A stretch of 64,000 nt of DNA from Dethiosulfatibacter aminovorans DSM 17477. GTDB lineage: Bacteria; Bacillota; Clostridia; Tissierellales; Dethiosulfatibacteraceae. Of this stretch, positions 7,231 to 15,485 are shown piece after piece. Within the stretch, counting starts at the first letter, position 1. The number at the start of each line of letters is the position of its first letter. The DNA lies in contig NZ_FQZL01000011.1 of NCBI RefSeq assembly GCF_900142005.1, forward strand, positions 43,863-107,862, in the 5' to 3' direction. The notes under the pieces were generated by a model that was given only the letters and a program-made list of their open reading frames with translations, was not told the DNA's origin and did no database searches. Both the position numbers and the translations under genes were made by a program.

Positions 7231-9501
7231 ATGATCAAGCTTTATGAAGGCGGGGCGTATGTCCTGGGCGGTAAAACAATAGTAGAAGATTCCAATGATG
7301 CCCTTGCTAGGGTAAAGGAAATGACAGGCATTGACACAAACAAGAACGAAGCGAAAAAAGGAACAATAGCGTATCCAATTCTTGAGGCGCATAACGAATC
7401 AGACGAAGAAGAAAATCTCAAGATGAAATTTGATTCACTTACATCCCACGACATCACATATGTAGGTATAATCCAGACTGCAAGAGCAAGCGGAATGAAG
7501 AAGTTCCCCATGCCATATGTATTGACAAACTGCCATAACACTCTTTGTGCAGTAGGTGGAACAATCAACGAAGACGACCACAAGTTTGCATTGTCGGCAG
7601 CGAAGAGATACGGCGGAATATACGTACCTCCGCATATGGCTGTAATCCATACATACAACAGGGAAATGATGGCGGGATGCGGAAAGATGATTCTTGGCTC
7701 CGACTCACATACGAGATATGGAGCACTTGGAACCATTGCAGTAGGAGAAGGCGGCGGAGAGCTGGTAAAGCAGCTTGTAGGCAGCACTTATGACGTGAAG
7801 AGACCTGAAACAGTAGCAATCTATCTTACTGGAAAACCGTCTGATTACATAGGACCTCACGATGTGGCGCTTCAGATAATCGGAAAGGTCTTCAAGAACG
7901 GATATGTGAAGAACAAGGTGATGGAATTCATAGGAGACGGCATATCAAACCTCAGTGTTGAATTCAGGAACGGCATTGATGTAATGACTACAGAGACGAC
8001 ATGCTGGTCGTCAATATGGAGAACCGATGAAAAGGTAAAGGAATACTTTGAGATTCACGGAAGACCTGAAGCATATGAGGAACTGAATCCTTCAAAAGTA
8101 GCATATTACGACGGAGTTGTATATGTGGACCTGGCGGAAATAAAACCCTCGATAGCAATACCTTTCCATCCAAGCAACGTATACACAATCGAAGAATTCA
8201 AGAAAAACAAGGTAGAGATACTTAAGGGAATAGAAGAAGAAGCAAAGAGAATGTACGGGGACAGGGCAAAGCTTGACCTTTTGAGCAAGGTTGTAGACGG
8301 CGAATTCCAGGTTGATCAGGGAGTCATAGCTGGATGTTCGGGTGGAACATTCGACAATGTAGTTGCTGCGGCGGACATCCTCGATGGAAAGTCAACAGGA
8401 AACGGCAAGTTCGCCTTGAGCGTATATCCCGGAAGCCAGCCTGAATACAAGGAGCTGCTTGATAATGGAACAATGGGCAAGCTTATGGATGCCGGTGCAG
8501 TCATAAGGTCTGCATTCTGCGGTCCGTGCTTCGGAGCCGGAGATACACCTGCAAACAACGAGTTTTCAATAAGACACACTACGAGGAACTTCCCCAACAG
8601 GGAAGGGTCAAAGCCTTCTGACGGACAGATCTCAGCAGTGGCCCTCATGGATGCCAAGTCAATAGCAGCTACGGCAGCCAATGGTGGTATCCTAACGGGT
8701 GCGGACGAGATTGAGGTTGCATACTCGAATCCAGGGTACAAGTTCAACAGTCAAATATACGAAAGAAGAAACTATAACGGAACTGAAGATTTCGATGAAA
8801 GCAAGGATTTGACTTTCGGACCGAATATCAAGGACTGGCCTGAAATGGAAACACTGAAGAAGCATCTGCTTCTAAGGGTTGCAAGCTATATTACTGACGA
8901 GGTTACAACAACCGACGAACTTATTCCTTCAGGAGAGACATCTTCATTCAGGTCCAATCCTCACAGGCTTGCAGAATTCACCCTTTCAAGGACCGATCCT
9001 GACTATGTAGGAAAGGCAAAGGAAGTAAGGGATGCAAGCGACAAGCTTATGGCCGGAGATTATTCTGAAATTGCAGGAATCATTGAAAAAATCAATGAAG
9101 TTGAAGGTGATGTCAAGGCAGAGGAAGTTTCTCTTGGAAGCACAATATTTGCCAAGAAACCTGGAGACGGTTCCGCAAGAGAGCATGCAGCTTCTTGTCA
9201 GAAGGTTCTTGGAGCATGGGCAAACATAGCAAATGAATATGCTACAAAGAGATACCGATCAAACCTAATCAACTGGGGAATGGTGCCTTTTATACTGGAC
9301 GGAGAGCCTGAATTTGAAAAGGGTGACTATATTTTCGTACCTGATGCAAGGGAGGCAGTCCTTGCAGGAATGAAGAATATCAAGTCATATGTCATTGGAG
9401 AAACTGTAAAGGCAATGGAACTGAAGCTTGACGACCTTACTGACGATGAGAAGAAGATCATTGCGGAAGGAAGCTTGATCAACTATCATAGAAACAATTA
9501 A
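7231..9501 (+). CDS. Aconitase-superfamily hydratase (YbhJ-like)
   Basis: A 756-aa protein of the aconitase superfamily, close in layout to E. coli YbhJ and the clostridial proteins annotated simply as hydratase. The three [4Fe-4S] ligands of aconitases are present: Cys369 in AGCSGGT, and Cys430 and Cys433 in AFCGPCFGAG. The conserved GSDSHTRYGALGT segment lies near residue 154 and the swivelling C-terminal domain after about residue 590. Expected chemistry is reversible hydration/dehydration of a tricarboxylate such as citrate, aconitate or isocitrate. Its place beside TctCBA and citrate lyase suggests it interconverts imported tricarboxylates with citrate. The ATG at 7231 has AAGGAG 9 nt upstream. 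The real substrate is not known. Confidence 0.88.
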   Translation: MIKLYEGGAYVLGGKTIVEDSNDALARVKEMTGIDTNKNEAKKGTIAYPILEAHNESDEEENLKMKFDSLTSHDITYVGIIQTARASGMKKFPMPYVLTNCHNTLCAVGGTINEDDHKFALSAAKRYGGIYVPPHMAVIHTYNREMMAGCGKMILGSDSHTRYGALGTIAVGEGGGELVKQLVGSTYDVKRPETVAIYLTGKPSDYIGPHDVALQIIGKVFKNGYVKNKVMEFIGDGISNLSVEFRNGIDVMTTETTCWSSIWRTDEKVKEYFEIHGRPEAYEELNPSKVAYYDGVVYVDLAEIKPSIAIPFHPSNVYTIEEFKKNKVEILKGIEEEAKRMYGDRAKLDLLSKVVDGEFQVDQGVIAGCSGGTFDNVVAAADILDGKSTGNGKFALSVYPGSQPEYKELLDNGTMGKLMDAGAVIRSAFCGPCFGAGDTPANNEFSIRHTTRNFPNREGSKPSDGQISAVALMDAKSIAATAANGGILTGADEIEVAYSNPGYKFNSQIYERRNYNGTEDFDESKDLTFGPNIKDWPEMETLKKHLLLRVASYITDEVTTTDELIPSGETSSFRSNPHRLAEFTLSRTDPDYVGKAKEVRDASDKLMAGDYSEIAGIIEKINEVEGDVKAEEVSLGSTIFAKKPGDGSAREHAASCQKVLGAWANIANEYATKRYRSNLINWGMVPFILDGEPEFEKGDYIFVPDAREAVLAGMKNIKSYVIGETVKAMELKLDDLTDDEKKIIAEGSLINYHRNN

Positions 9502-9512
9502 TATTGAATTGT

Positions 9513-9552
9513 GAAATCTCCGGATCTTCAAAAAGGTCCGGAGATTTCTTTG
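9513..9552 (+). terminator. Terminator of the hydratase gene
   Basis: GAAATCTCCGGA / TCCGGAGATTTC hairpin (9513-9524 with 9536-9548 allowing one bulge), followed by a T-rich stretch. Confidence 0.85.
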
Positions 9553-9681
9553 CTGATGCTTTCTTGCAAAGGTAATAAAAAGTGAGTATACTGTTATATG
9601 TAATGTGATTTGAAATTCAAAGTATAAATATATTACAGCATACAAACTGGTGAACAGATTTGCATGCAGAGGGAGGCATAA

Positions 9682-10245
9682 ATGAAACGTAGTGAGGCAC
9701 TTGAACTTTTAAAACAGCATGTAACATCGGACCAGTTGCTGAGGCATTCATTTGCAGTGGAGGCTGCGATGATTGCCTATGCAAAAAGGTTTGGAGAAGA
9801 TGAAGAAAAATGGGGCAATCTCGGGCTTTTACATGATATAGACTTTGAAAAGTATCCCGACGAGCATCCCCACCATGCTCCTGAACTTCTTCAAGGGGCA
9901 GGGTTTGATGATGAGTTTGTGGATTCGATACTTTCCCACGGTGAAAACATGGATGTGCCAAGAGACCTTATGGAGAGAAAATGTCTTCATGCAGTGGATG
10001 AGATGGCAAGCTTCATCATTGCAGTGGCACTTATGAGACCTACAAGATTTGAAGGGTTGAAGGCAAAGTCCGTTAAAAAGAAAATGAAGGACAAGCGGTT
10101 TGCGGCAGCAGTGGACAGGGAAGAACTCATAGCTTCAATGGAGGACATGGGAATGGAGTTTGCAGAGCATGTAGACATCATTGTCAATGGACTTATGGAA
10201 CACGAAGCATTGATAAGCCAGGATGGATATAGTCTGCTGGGGTAG
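9682..10245 (+). CDS. HD-domain metal-dependent phosphohydrolase
   Basis: A 187-aa HD-superfamily protein. The first metal-site histidine is in LLRHSFAVE near residue 29, the HD doublet in GLLHDIDFEKYPDEHPHHAP near residue 56, and further conserved residues in ILSHGEN near residue 84 and AVDEM near residue 106. It resembles small clostridial HDIG proteins of unknown substrate, possibly nucleotides. The ATG at 9682 has a GGGAGG ribosome-binding site. It is a single gene flanked by terminators with no functional neighbour to refine its role. Confidence 0.82.
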   Translation: MKRSEALELLKQHVTSDQLLRHSFAVEAAMIAYAKRFGEDEEKWGNLGLLHDIDFEKYPDEHPHHAPELLQGAGFDDEFVDSILSHGENMDVPRDLMERKCLHAVDEMASFIIAVALMRPTRFEGLKAKSVKKKMKDKRFAAAVDREELIASMEDMGMEFAEHVDIIVNGLMEHEALISQDGYSLLG

Positions 10246-10259
10246 TAAAGGTTAAAAAT

Positions 10260-10302
10260 GCCCGTTGAACATATTGGAATTCAACGGGCAGTACTTGTTT
10301 TT
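10260..10302. terminator. Bidirectional terminator
   Basis: GCCCGTTGAA / TTCAACGGGC (10260-10269 and 10280-10289) between convergent genes, with a T-run on the plus strand (10297-10303) and an A-rich flank that gives a T-run on the minus strand. Confidence 0.85.
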
Positions 10303-10320
10303 TGATTTGTCAAATGAGTT

Positions 10321-11022
10321 CTAAAATTCTATGGATGGATTGTTGATTTCAACGACAAAGGATTCAAATGTGCCTGAAAACCTTTCAGCGACAAGTTCTT
10401 CAACTTCCTTCATGGCATTATTGAACTGGTCTTCGTGGTCTCCCTTGAATCCGACCAGCTGGAATATCAGGTCTGAGCTTTCAAGGTTCACTTTTCCAAG
10501 CTCGCTTTGTCTCCACAGCCACTGTCTTGTCTGAATTTCATTTCCGCTTGTGAATACAAGCTCCCCGGGCTTGACATCTTCAAATTCTGCTGCCCCAAAG
10601 GGGAGGAACTTGTCTCCTTCCACCGTAAGCCTTACTTCCAGGTCGTATTTGATGTCTCTCAGGTCGTGTCCGCCCAGAGATATGATGTTTTTAAGGGCTA
10701 CTGCATTGCAAAGGTCAACGAGGGCATTGATTCTCGGCAGGGATCCTCCCTTGACAACCCTTTTGCACATGGCTTCAACGGAATTCATGAACTTGTTGGG
10801 ATTTATTGAAACATTCTTCAATGCATCCCTGTAAACAGCCATGGCAGGATGTGTTTTCAGATTTTCAGTGGATATTATTTCCTTGAGTCCGTCTTCTGAA
10901 TCCTTCAGTCTTTGGGAGTCATCATCAGTAGTTGCAGAATTCTTCAGATCTTTCCCTATGATTATTCCAAAGCATACATCGGGATTTTTTTCAAAAACAT
11001 AATTGTCAACTGTATATTTCAT
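10321..11022 (-). CDS. B3/B4 tRNA-binding-domain protein
   Basis: A 233-aa stand-alone B3/B4 domain, the fold found in the beta subunit of phenylalanyl-tRNA synthetase. The centre (residues 85-185) contains the GGSLPRINALVDLCNAVAL, LPFGAAEFEDVKPGELVF and RQWLWRQSELGKV blocks characteristic of this family. Free-standing versions are common in Firmicutes; related domains act on or bind aminoacyl-tRNA or free amino acids, and trans-editing has been suggested. The ATG at 11022 follows AAGGAG. A further gene on the same strand ends upstream but the spacing gives no functional clue. Confidence 0.85.
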   Translation of the reverse strand: MKYTVDNYVFEKNPDVCFGIIIGKDLKNSATTDDDSQRLKDSEDGLKEIISTENLKTHPAMAVYRDALKNVSINPNKFMNSVEAMCKRVVKGGSLPRINALVDLCNAVALKNIISLGGHDLRDIKYDLEVRLTVEGDKFLPFGAAEFEDVKPGELVFTSGNEIQTRQWLWRQSELGKVNLESSDLIFQLVGFKGDHEDQFNNAMKEVEELVAERFSGTFESFVVEINNPSIEF

Positions 11023-11138
11023 GTAGATCTCCTTGTACTCAATATTTTTTGTCTGAACTTGAATATATTTAAAATATCATACACCTTACAGCAGGTGTAA
11101 GGTCAATGGGAAAACAAGAATCTCTTCTATATTTTTTT

Positions 11139-11738
11139 CTAAAATATGTCTTCCTTGAATATATCTATGTTCTCTTTCATTACACTTCCCATGGAAACGA
11201 CCATCTTGATGCCTTCATCCACTGGAATGTCAAGGAGGGCAACATCGCTTTTTTCCATTATTACAAGGAATCCGTTTGTAGGATTTGGAGTGGTGGGGAT
11301 GAATACACTGAGTTTTTCCTCTCCATCGATTGTAAAGCTTGAATTTGTGACAAATCCAATGCTCTTTATTCCCTTTGATGGAAATTCCACAAGAGCAACC
11401 TTCTGGAAACTTTTTGACTTGTTGTTTGACAGTGTAGTTACAACGTCCTTAATGGGGTTGTATATTATGTTTATGAGTGGAATCCTGCTAAGGAGACTTT
11501 CACCCCATTGCGCAATTTTCCTTCCGATCAAGTTGGATGTGAGCATGCCTACCAGGATTACAAAGGTTACGAATACAAGGAGACCAAGACCTGGAATTCT
11601 TCTTCCGAGTATCCATATCATGGGTTTTTCAAGTGCTCCGTCAAACAGGTTAAAAACCCATATAAGCACAAGTACGGTAATTCCGATTGGCAGTATTGTT
11701 GCTATTCCCGACAGGAACCATTTTCTGAAATTTTTCAT
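11139..11738 (-). CDS. DUF502 family membrane protein
   Basis: A 199-aa membrane protein of the DUF502 family. Two hydrophobic segments lie near residues 8-30 and 48-72, with the family's RRIPGLGLL motif between them and a GRKIAQWGESLLSRIPLINIIYNPIKDV block (described here by its core, IPLINIIYNPIKDV) after the second. The soluble C-terminal part contains the PTTPNPTNGFL motif. Function is unknown; it is usually an inner-membrane protein of about 200 aa. The ATG has a GAGGAGATGA ribosome-binding site. Confidence 0.9.
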   Translation of the reverse strand: MKNFRKWFLSGIATILPIGITVLVLIWVFNLFDGALEKPMIWILGRRIPGLGLLVFVTFVILVGMLTSNLIGRKIAQWGESLLSRIPLINIIYNPIKDVVTTLSNNKSKSFQKVALVEFPSKGIKSIGFVTNSSFTIDGEEKLSVFIPTTPNPTNGFLVIMEKSDVALLDIPVDEGIKMVVSMGSVMKENIDIFKEDIF

Positions 11739-11935
11739 TGAGTCATCTCCTCAAAACTAGTGTTTATTATCAGGTCATAATTGGTATATGGCCTCATATC
11801 TGATTTTACCATAAATTCATAGAATGAAGATGAAAAATGATAAATTAATCATGATACTTAAGAATTAATGATGTTGATAGAATGATTGCTTATGCAGAGT
11901 CTAATTTTATGTAAAAATGGGCTTTCGATGATTAT

Positions 11936-12015
11936 TCGACACTGTTACAGTATAATGGGTGACAGCTATAAGTGTTGAAAACAGAGAGGTTGAGGCTGGA
12001 GCCGAAGAGTGTCGA
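11936..12015. repeat. Inverted repeat upstream of the folate operon
   Basis: TCGACACT (11936-11943) and AGTGTCGA (12008-12015) form a perfect 8-bp dyad 64 nt apart. Inside are CTGTTAC/GTGACAG (11942-11948 with 11959-11965, one G-U) and a GGC-TGGA-GCC mini-hairpin (11994-12003). It lies upstream of the likely promoter at 12031, which argues against a riboswitch, unless transcription starts earlier. A TATAAT at 11951 lacks a matching -35. Confidence 0.4.
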
Positions 12016-12030
12016 GAATTAATAAAATGC

Positions 12031-12059
12031 TTGACTTGACAGCGCGAATCTGTTTTAAT
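12031..12059 (+). promoter_or_regulatory. Probable sigma-A promoter of the folate operon
   Basis: TTGACT (12031-12036), 17-nt spacer, TTTAAT (12054-12059), about 108 nt before the pabA start. The 11739-12167 stretch holds no gene; besides this promoter it contains only the inverted repeat described separately and AT-rich sequence. Confidence 0.5.
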
Positions 12060-12167
12060 GAATTAATTGAATATTTAGTTAATTGATTATGTATTCATTA
12101 TTGTGATGGAAATAGTTTTAAGGTGTTTGTATTTGAAGCGGATAGCTTTGAAATAGGAGATTTGATT

Positions 12168-12761
12168 ATGTTTTTAATGATAGACAATTATGATTCATTC
12201 GTGTACAATCTGGTACACTATTTTGAGGAGCTTGGAGAAGAGATAGAGATTCGCAGGAACGACTGCATAGATATGGATACAGTTGAAAATATGAATCCTG
12301 AAGGGATAATAATATCGCCGGGACCCAAGGACCCAACTGAAACGGGAGTGTGCGAGGAGATAATAAGAAGGTTTGCCGGCAGGATACCTATTTTGGGCGT
12401 TTGCCTGGGACACCAGACCATAGGTCATGTTTTTGGTGCGAGGATTGTCAAGGGGGAGAGGCCTATGCATGGAAAGATCTCCCCTGTAAGCCACAAGGGA
12501 AAGGGCGTCTTTAAAAACATCGTGTCGCCGTTCACTGTCACCAGATACCATTCATTGGTAATAGACGAAGATACTTTACCTATTGAACTTGAGGTTACGG
12601 CTGTAAGTGACGATGGCGCCATAATGGGAATCAGGCACAGGGAATATCTGCTGGAGGGAGTTCAGTTCCATCCTGAAGCGGTCTTGACGCAGCATGGACA
12701 TGACATACTCGGAAATTTCGTGGACATGTGCAGGAAGGAGGAATTCATAAATGCTGTCTAA
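12168..12761 (+). CDS. pabA: Aminodeoxychorismate synthase, glutamine amidotransferase subunit
   Basis: A class I glutamine amidotransferase of 197 aa from ATG 12168 (AGGAG 8 nt upstream). An in-frame GTG at 12123 would give a longer protein but lacks an RBS and conserved sequence. The MFLMIDNYDSFVYNL start is the standard TrpG/PabA N-terminus. The nucleophile is Cys79 in GVCLGHQ and the His168/Glu170 pair is in QFHPEA. It supplies ammonia to PabB. PabA and TrpG cannot be told apart by sequence alone, but the folate operon context decides for PabA. Its 3' end overlaps pabB by 11 nt. Confidence 0.9.
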   Translation: MFLMIDNYDSFVYNLVHYFEELGEEIEIRRNDCIDMDTVENMNPEGIIISPGPKDPTETGVCEEIIRRFAGRIPILGVCLGHQTIGHVFGARIVKGERPMHGKISPVSHKGKGVFKNIVSPFTVTRYHSLVIDEDTLPIELEVTAVSDDGAIMGIRHREYLLEGVQFHPEAVLTQHGHDILGNFVDMCRKEEFINAV

Positions 12762-14223
12762 TGTTAAAACAACCTATTTTGAGTCCAGTCTTTCAAGTTA
12801 TGAAATATACAGAGCTGTAGAGAAGGGTGACGATTACATCCTGCTTGACAGTTCCAAGAAGGATTCGAAATACAGCCGCTTTTCTATAATGGGAGCAAAT
12901 CCGTTTCTTTCAGTTAAATATGAAAATGGCATTGTTTTTGAAAAGGACTACAGGCTGGGAGAAAAGGAATGGAGGGAGGTTGAAGTGGACAGTATTTTCA
13001 ACCACCTCAACAGACTCCTCAAGAAACACAAGGTAAAGAACGGAACGGATCTTCCATTCGTAGGTGGAGGACTGGGATATTTTGGATATGAACTTTCAAA
13101 GGAACTTGAAAATATTCCTGAAAGTGCAGAGAGCATAGTGGATGTTCCGGACTGCTATTTTGTATTTTACGACAATGCGGTATTGCATGACATAAGGAGT
13201 AATATGGTTCATATTACTGCGCTGGGGATACTGCAGGACGAGAATGAATCAATGTTGGAGCTGGAGAACAGAATATGGGAATATAGCCCGGGGCGTAGTC
13301 TTCCTGTCTGGAACGAGACTGAGAAGCCGGTATTCAGTTCGCCGTTTTCAAGATCTGAATACATGGAGGCGGTTGAATCCATGAGAAAATACATAGAGGA
13401 CGGCCATATATACATAGCAAACATGACCCACACCTTCACAAGTTTTTACGACAGGTCGCCGGAGGATACTTATGAAAGGCTGAGGCATATCAATTCCGCA
13501 CCCTTTTCTGCGTACATGCCCTTGGACGGATTCCATATACTTTCATCTTCCCCCGAAAGGTTTTTGGAAATAAGGAACAAGAAGGTTCAGACCAGACCCA
13601 TAAAAGGCACGATACCCAGAGGAAGGAATCCTGAAGAGGATGAAGAAAACAGGATCAAGCTTAAAAACAGTGAAAAGGACAAGTCGGAGCTTCTCATGAT
13701 AGTAGACCTTGAGAGAAACGACTTGAGCAGGGTATGTGTTCCTGGAACAGTCAAGGTTACCGAGCTGTTCGAACTGGAGGAATATGCTACCGTGTTTCAT
13801 CTTGTTTCCACTGTGGAGGGAATGTTAAAGGATGACTGCAGCAGCGTGGACTGCATCGAGGCGGCATTTCCCGGAGGGTCCATAACCGGAGCACCCAAGA
13901 TTAGGGCCATGGAGATAATTGAGGAGCTGGAAAAGACCAGCAGGAACATATACACAGGTTCCATAGGCTACCTTGGATTTGATGGAAATGCGGATTTCAA
14001 CATTATAATAAGGACCGTGCTCCTAAAGGATGAAAGAGCATATATTGGAGTAGGCGGAGGAATAACCTGGGAGTCTGACCCTGAAATGGAATATGTCGAA
14101 ACCCTGGACAAGGCAAGAGCTCTTTTCAAGGCTTTGGATGCAGACTATGTAGAGGACCGATGCAAGTCGGATCAGTCATTGTATAAAGCACATGGAGGAA
14201 GGTGTAGCTGTGGAAATCAATGA
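12751..14223 (+). CDS. pabB: Aminodeoxychorismate synthase component I
   Basis: A 490-aa chorismate-utilising enzyme. The C-terminal half contains the catalytic blocks TRPIKGTIPRG near residue 285, LLMIVDLERNDLSRV near 315, and the PGGSITGAPK motif near 374. The N-terminal 180 residues form the regulatory/scaffold region. It converts chorismate plus ammonia (from PabA) to 4-amino-4-deoxychorismate. AAGGAGG precedes ATG 12751 inside pabA, so the pair is translationally coupled. TrpE is the alternative, rejected because of pabC, folP and folBK downstream. Confidence 0.92.
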   Translation: MLSNVKTTYFESSLSSYEIYRAVEKGDDYILLDSSKKDSKYSRFSIMGANPFLSVKYENGIVFEKDYRLGEKEWREVEVDSIFNHLNRLLKKHKVKNGTDLPFVGGGLGYFGYELSKELENIPESAESIVDVPDCYFVFYDNAVLHDIRSNMVHITALGILQDENESMLELENRIWEYSPGRSLPVWNETEKPVFSSPFSRSEYMEAVESMRKYIEDGHIYIANMTHTFTSFYDRSPEDTYERLRHINSAPFSAYMPLDGFHILSSSPERFLEIRNKKVQTRPIKGTIPRGRNPEEDEENRIKLKNSEKDKSELLMIVDLERNDLSRVCVPGTVKVTELFELEEYATVFHLVSTVEGMLKDDCSSVDCIEAAFPGGSITGAPKIRAMEIIEELEKTSRNIYTGSIGYLGFDGNADFNIIIRTVLLKDERAYIGVGGGITWESDPEMEYVETLDKARALFKALDADYVEDRCKSDQSLYKAHGGRCSCGNQ

Positions 14224-14974
14224 TGTAATAATGGAATGGAACGACGATTGCAAGAAAAGAATAGATATTGATGACGGTATGAGATACGGTCTGGGATTTT
14301 TTGAGACAATTCTTGTGAAGGACAGGGCGGTTTTTCTCAGGGAGCATGTTGAAAGGATAAACGGAAGCCTGGAGACATTCGACATAGAGAAGAGACTTAC
14401 AGAGGAACTTGTACAGGACATAATCAGGGAGCATGGCATAAGGAATGAAGCTCTTAAGATTGTTGTCACTGAAAGGAACATAATAGCTTCGAGAAGGGAT
14501 TTGTCTTATGGAAAGGAATACTATGAAAGGGGAGCTGACATTGCTGTCAGCAGCATTGTACGTTCCAGCGCTTCCTTTCTGGTAGGACACAAGTCCATGA
14601 ACTATGGCGACATGATACTGTCCCTTAGGAATGCCAAGAAAAAAGGATATGACGACTGCCTTTTCCTGAACGAGGACGGTTGCATTACCGAGACTGCAAT
14701 TGCCAATATCTTCATCGTCAAGAAGGGAAAAATACATACTCCCAGTCTTGATTGCGGACTTCTTCCCGGTGTTGTAAGGAGATATATAATTGAAAATCAC
14801 GATGTAAGGGAAAGTCATCTGACACTTGAAGATTTGTACTGCTGCGATGGAGCATTTTTGACAAACAGTCTTGTTGGAGTGATTAGGGTCAACAGCATCC
14901 TTGGAAGAAGGATACCTGAGAGTGCAATTGTAAATGATATTTCGAATGAATACGTTGATCATATGGGAAGGTGA
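14210..14974 (+). CDS. pabC: 4-amino-4-deoxychorismate lyase
   Basis: A fold-type IV PLP enzyme (branched-chain aminotransferase/ADC lyase family) of 254 aa that releases pyruvate and p-aminobenzoate. Family marks are RYGLGFFETI near residue 22, CITETAIANIF near 157 and GLLPGVVRRYI near 180. I chose the GTG at 14210 because GGAGG sits 11 nt upstream; an ATG at 14192 overlaps that ribosome-binding site and gives a less typical N-terminus. It overlaps the end of pabB and completes the pABA branch. Confidence 0.88.
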   Translation: MEINDVIMEWNDDCKKRIDIDDGMRYGLGFFETILVKDRAVFLREHVERINGSLETFDIEKRLTEELVQDIIREHGIRNEALKIVVTERNIIASRRDLSYGKEYYERGADIAVSSIVRSSASFLVGHKSMNYGDMILSLRNAKKKGYDDCLFLNEDGCITETAIANIFIVKKGKIHTPSLDCGLLPGVVRRYIIENHDVRESHLTLEDLYCCDGAFLTNSLVGVIRVNSILGRRIPESAIVNDISNEYVDHMGR

Positions 14975-14978
14975 AGTG

Positions 14979-15476
14979 ATGGATTGTAAATACATGGATG
15001 CAGTCGACAGAATATTAAATGATAAGATGTATCGGGAATGTCTTGGCAGGATATGTGAAATTGAGAAGGACAGGAAATTCTGCAGACACAACATGGCCCA
15101 TTTTCTGGATGCATCAAGAATTGCATACATAATGTCCCTTGAGGATGGAGCAGTCATTGAGAAAAACCTCATTTACGCCACGGGGCTCCTCCATGACATA
15201 GGAAGACACGAGCAATATTTGAGGGGAGTACCACATGAGGTTGCAAGTGCTGAAATAGCTGCGGGAATATTAATGGACGCAGGCTATACAGACGAGGAGA
15301 CTGTGTATATAACAAAAGCCATACTGGACCACAGGAATCCTGAGGTGAAAGATGAAAAGAGTCTTTCGGGATACATTTACAGGGCGGACAAGAAGTCGAG
15401 AGCTTGTTTCAATTGTGCATCAACGGACGAATGCAACTGGTCTGAAGATAAAAAGAACATGAAGATTATTCTGTAG
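14979..15476 (+). CDS. HD-domain hydrolase embedded in the folate operon
   Basis: A 165-aa HD-superfamily phosphohydrolase. The first histidine is in HNMAHFLDASRIAYI near residue 38, the HD doublet in ATGLLHDIGRHEQY near residue 67, then VPHEVASAEIA near 81 and ILDHRNPE near 115. The C-terminus has a small cysteine cluster (SRACFNCASTDEC). It lies 4 nt after pabC and 9 nt before folP, so it is an operon member. HD genes recur in folate operons of Clostridia. A role as the missing dihydroneopterin triphosphate pyrophosphohydrolase/phosphatase would fit, but this is inference only. The ATG at 14979 was preferred to an upstream in-frame start inside pabC. Confidence 0.82.
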   Translation: MDCKYMDAVDRILNDKMYRECLGRICEIEKDRKFCRHNMAHFLDASRIAYIMSLEDGAVIEKNLIYATGLLHDIGRHEQYLRGVPHEVASAEIAAGILMDAGYTDEETVYITKAILDHRNPEVKDEKSLSGYIYRADKKSRACFNCASTDECNWSEDKKNMKIIL

Positions 15477-15485
15477 GAGGATACA

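Noticed and set aside
11936..12060. T-box or tetrahydrofolate riboswitch upstream of pabA
   Set aside because: No TGGNACC anti-terminator sequence, no specifier-loop context, no recognisable THF-I/THF-II core and no terminator; the best promoter lies downstream of the structured part.
12751..14223. TrpE/TrpG (anthranilate synthase) instead of PabB/PabA
   Set aside because: The pair is coupled to pabC, folP and folBK, and no other trp gene is present.
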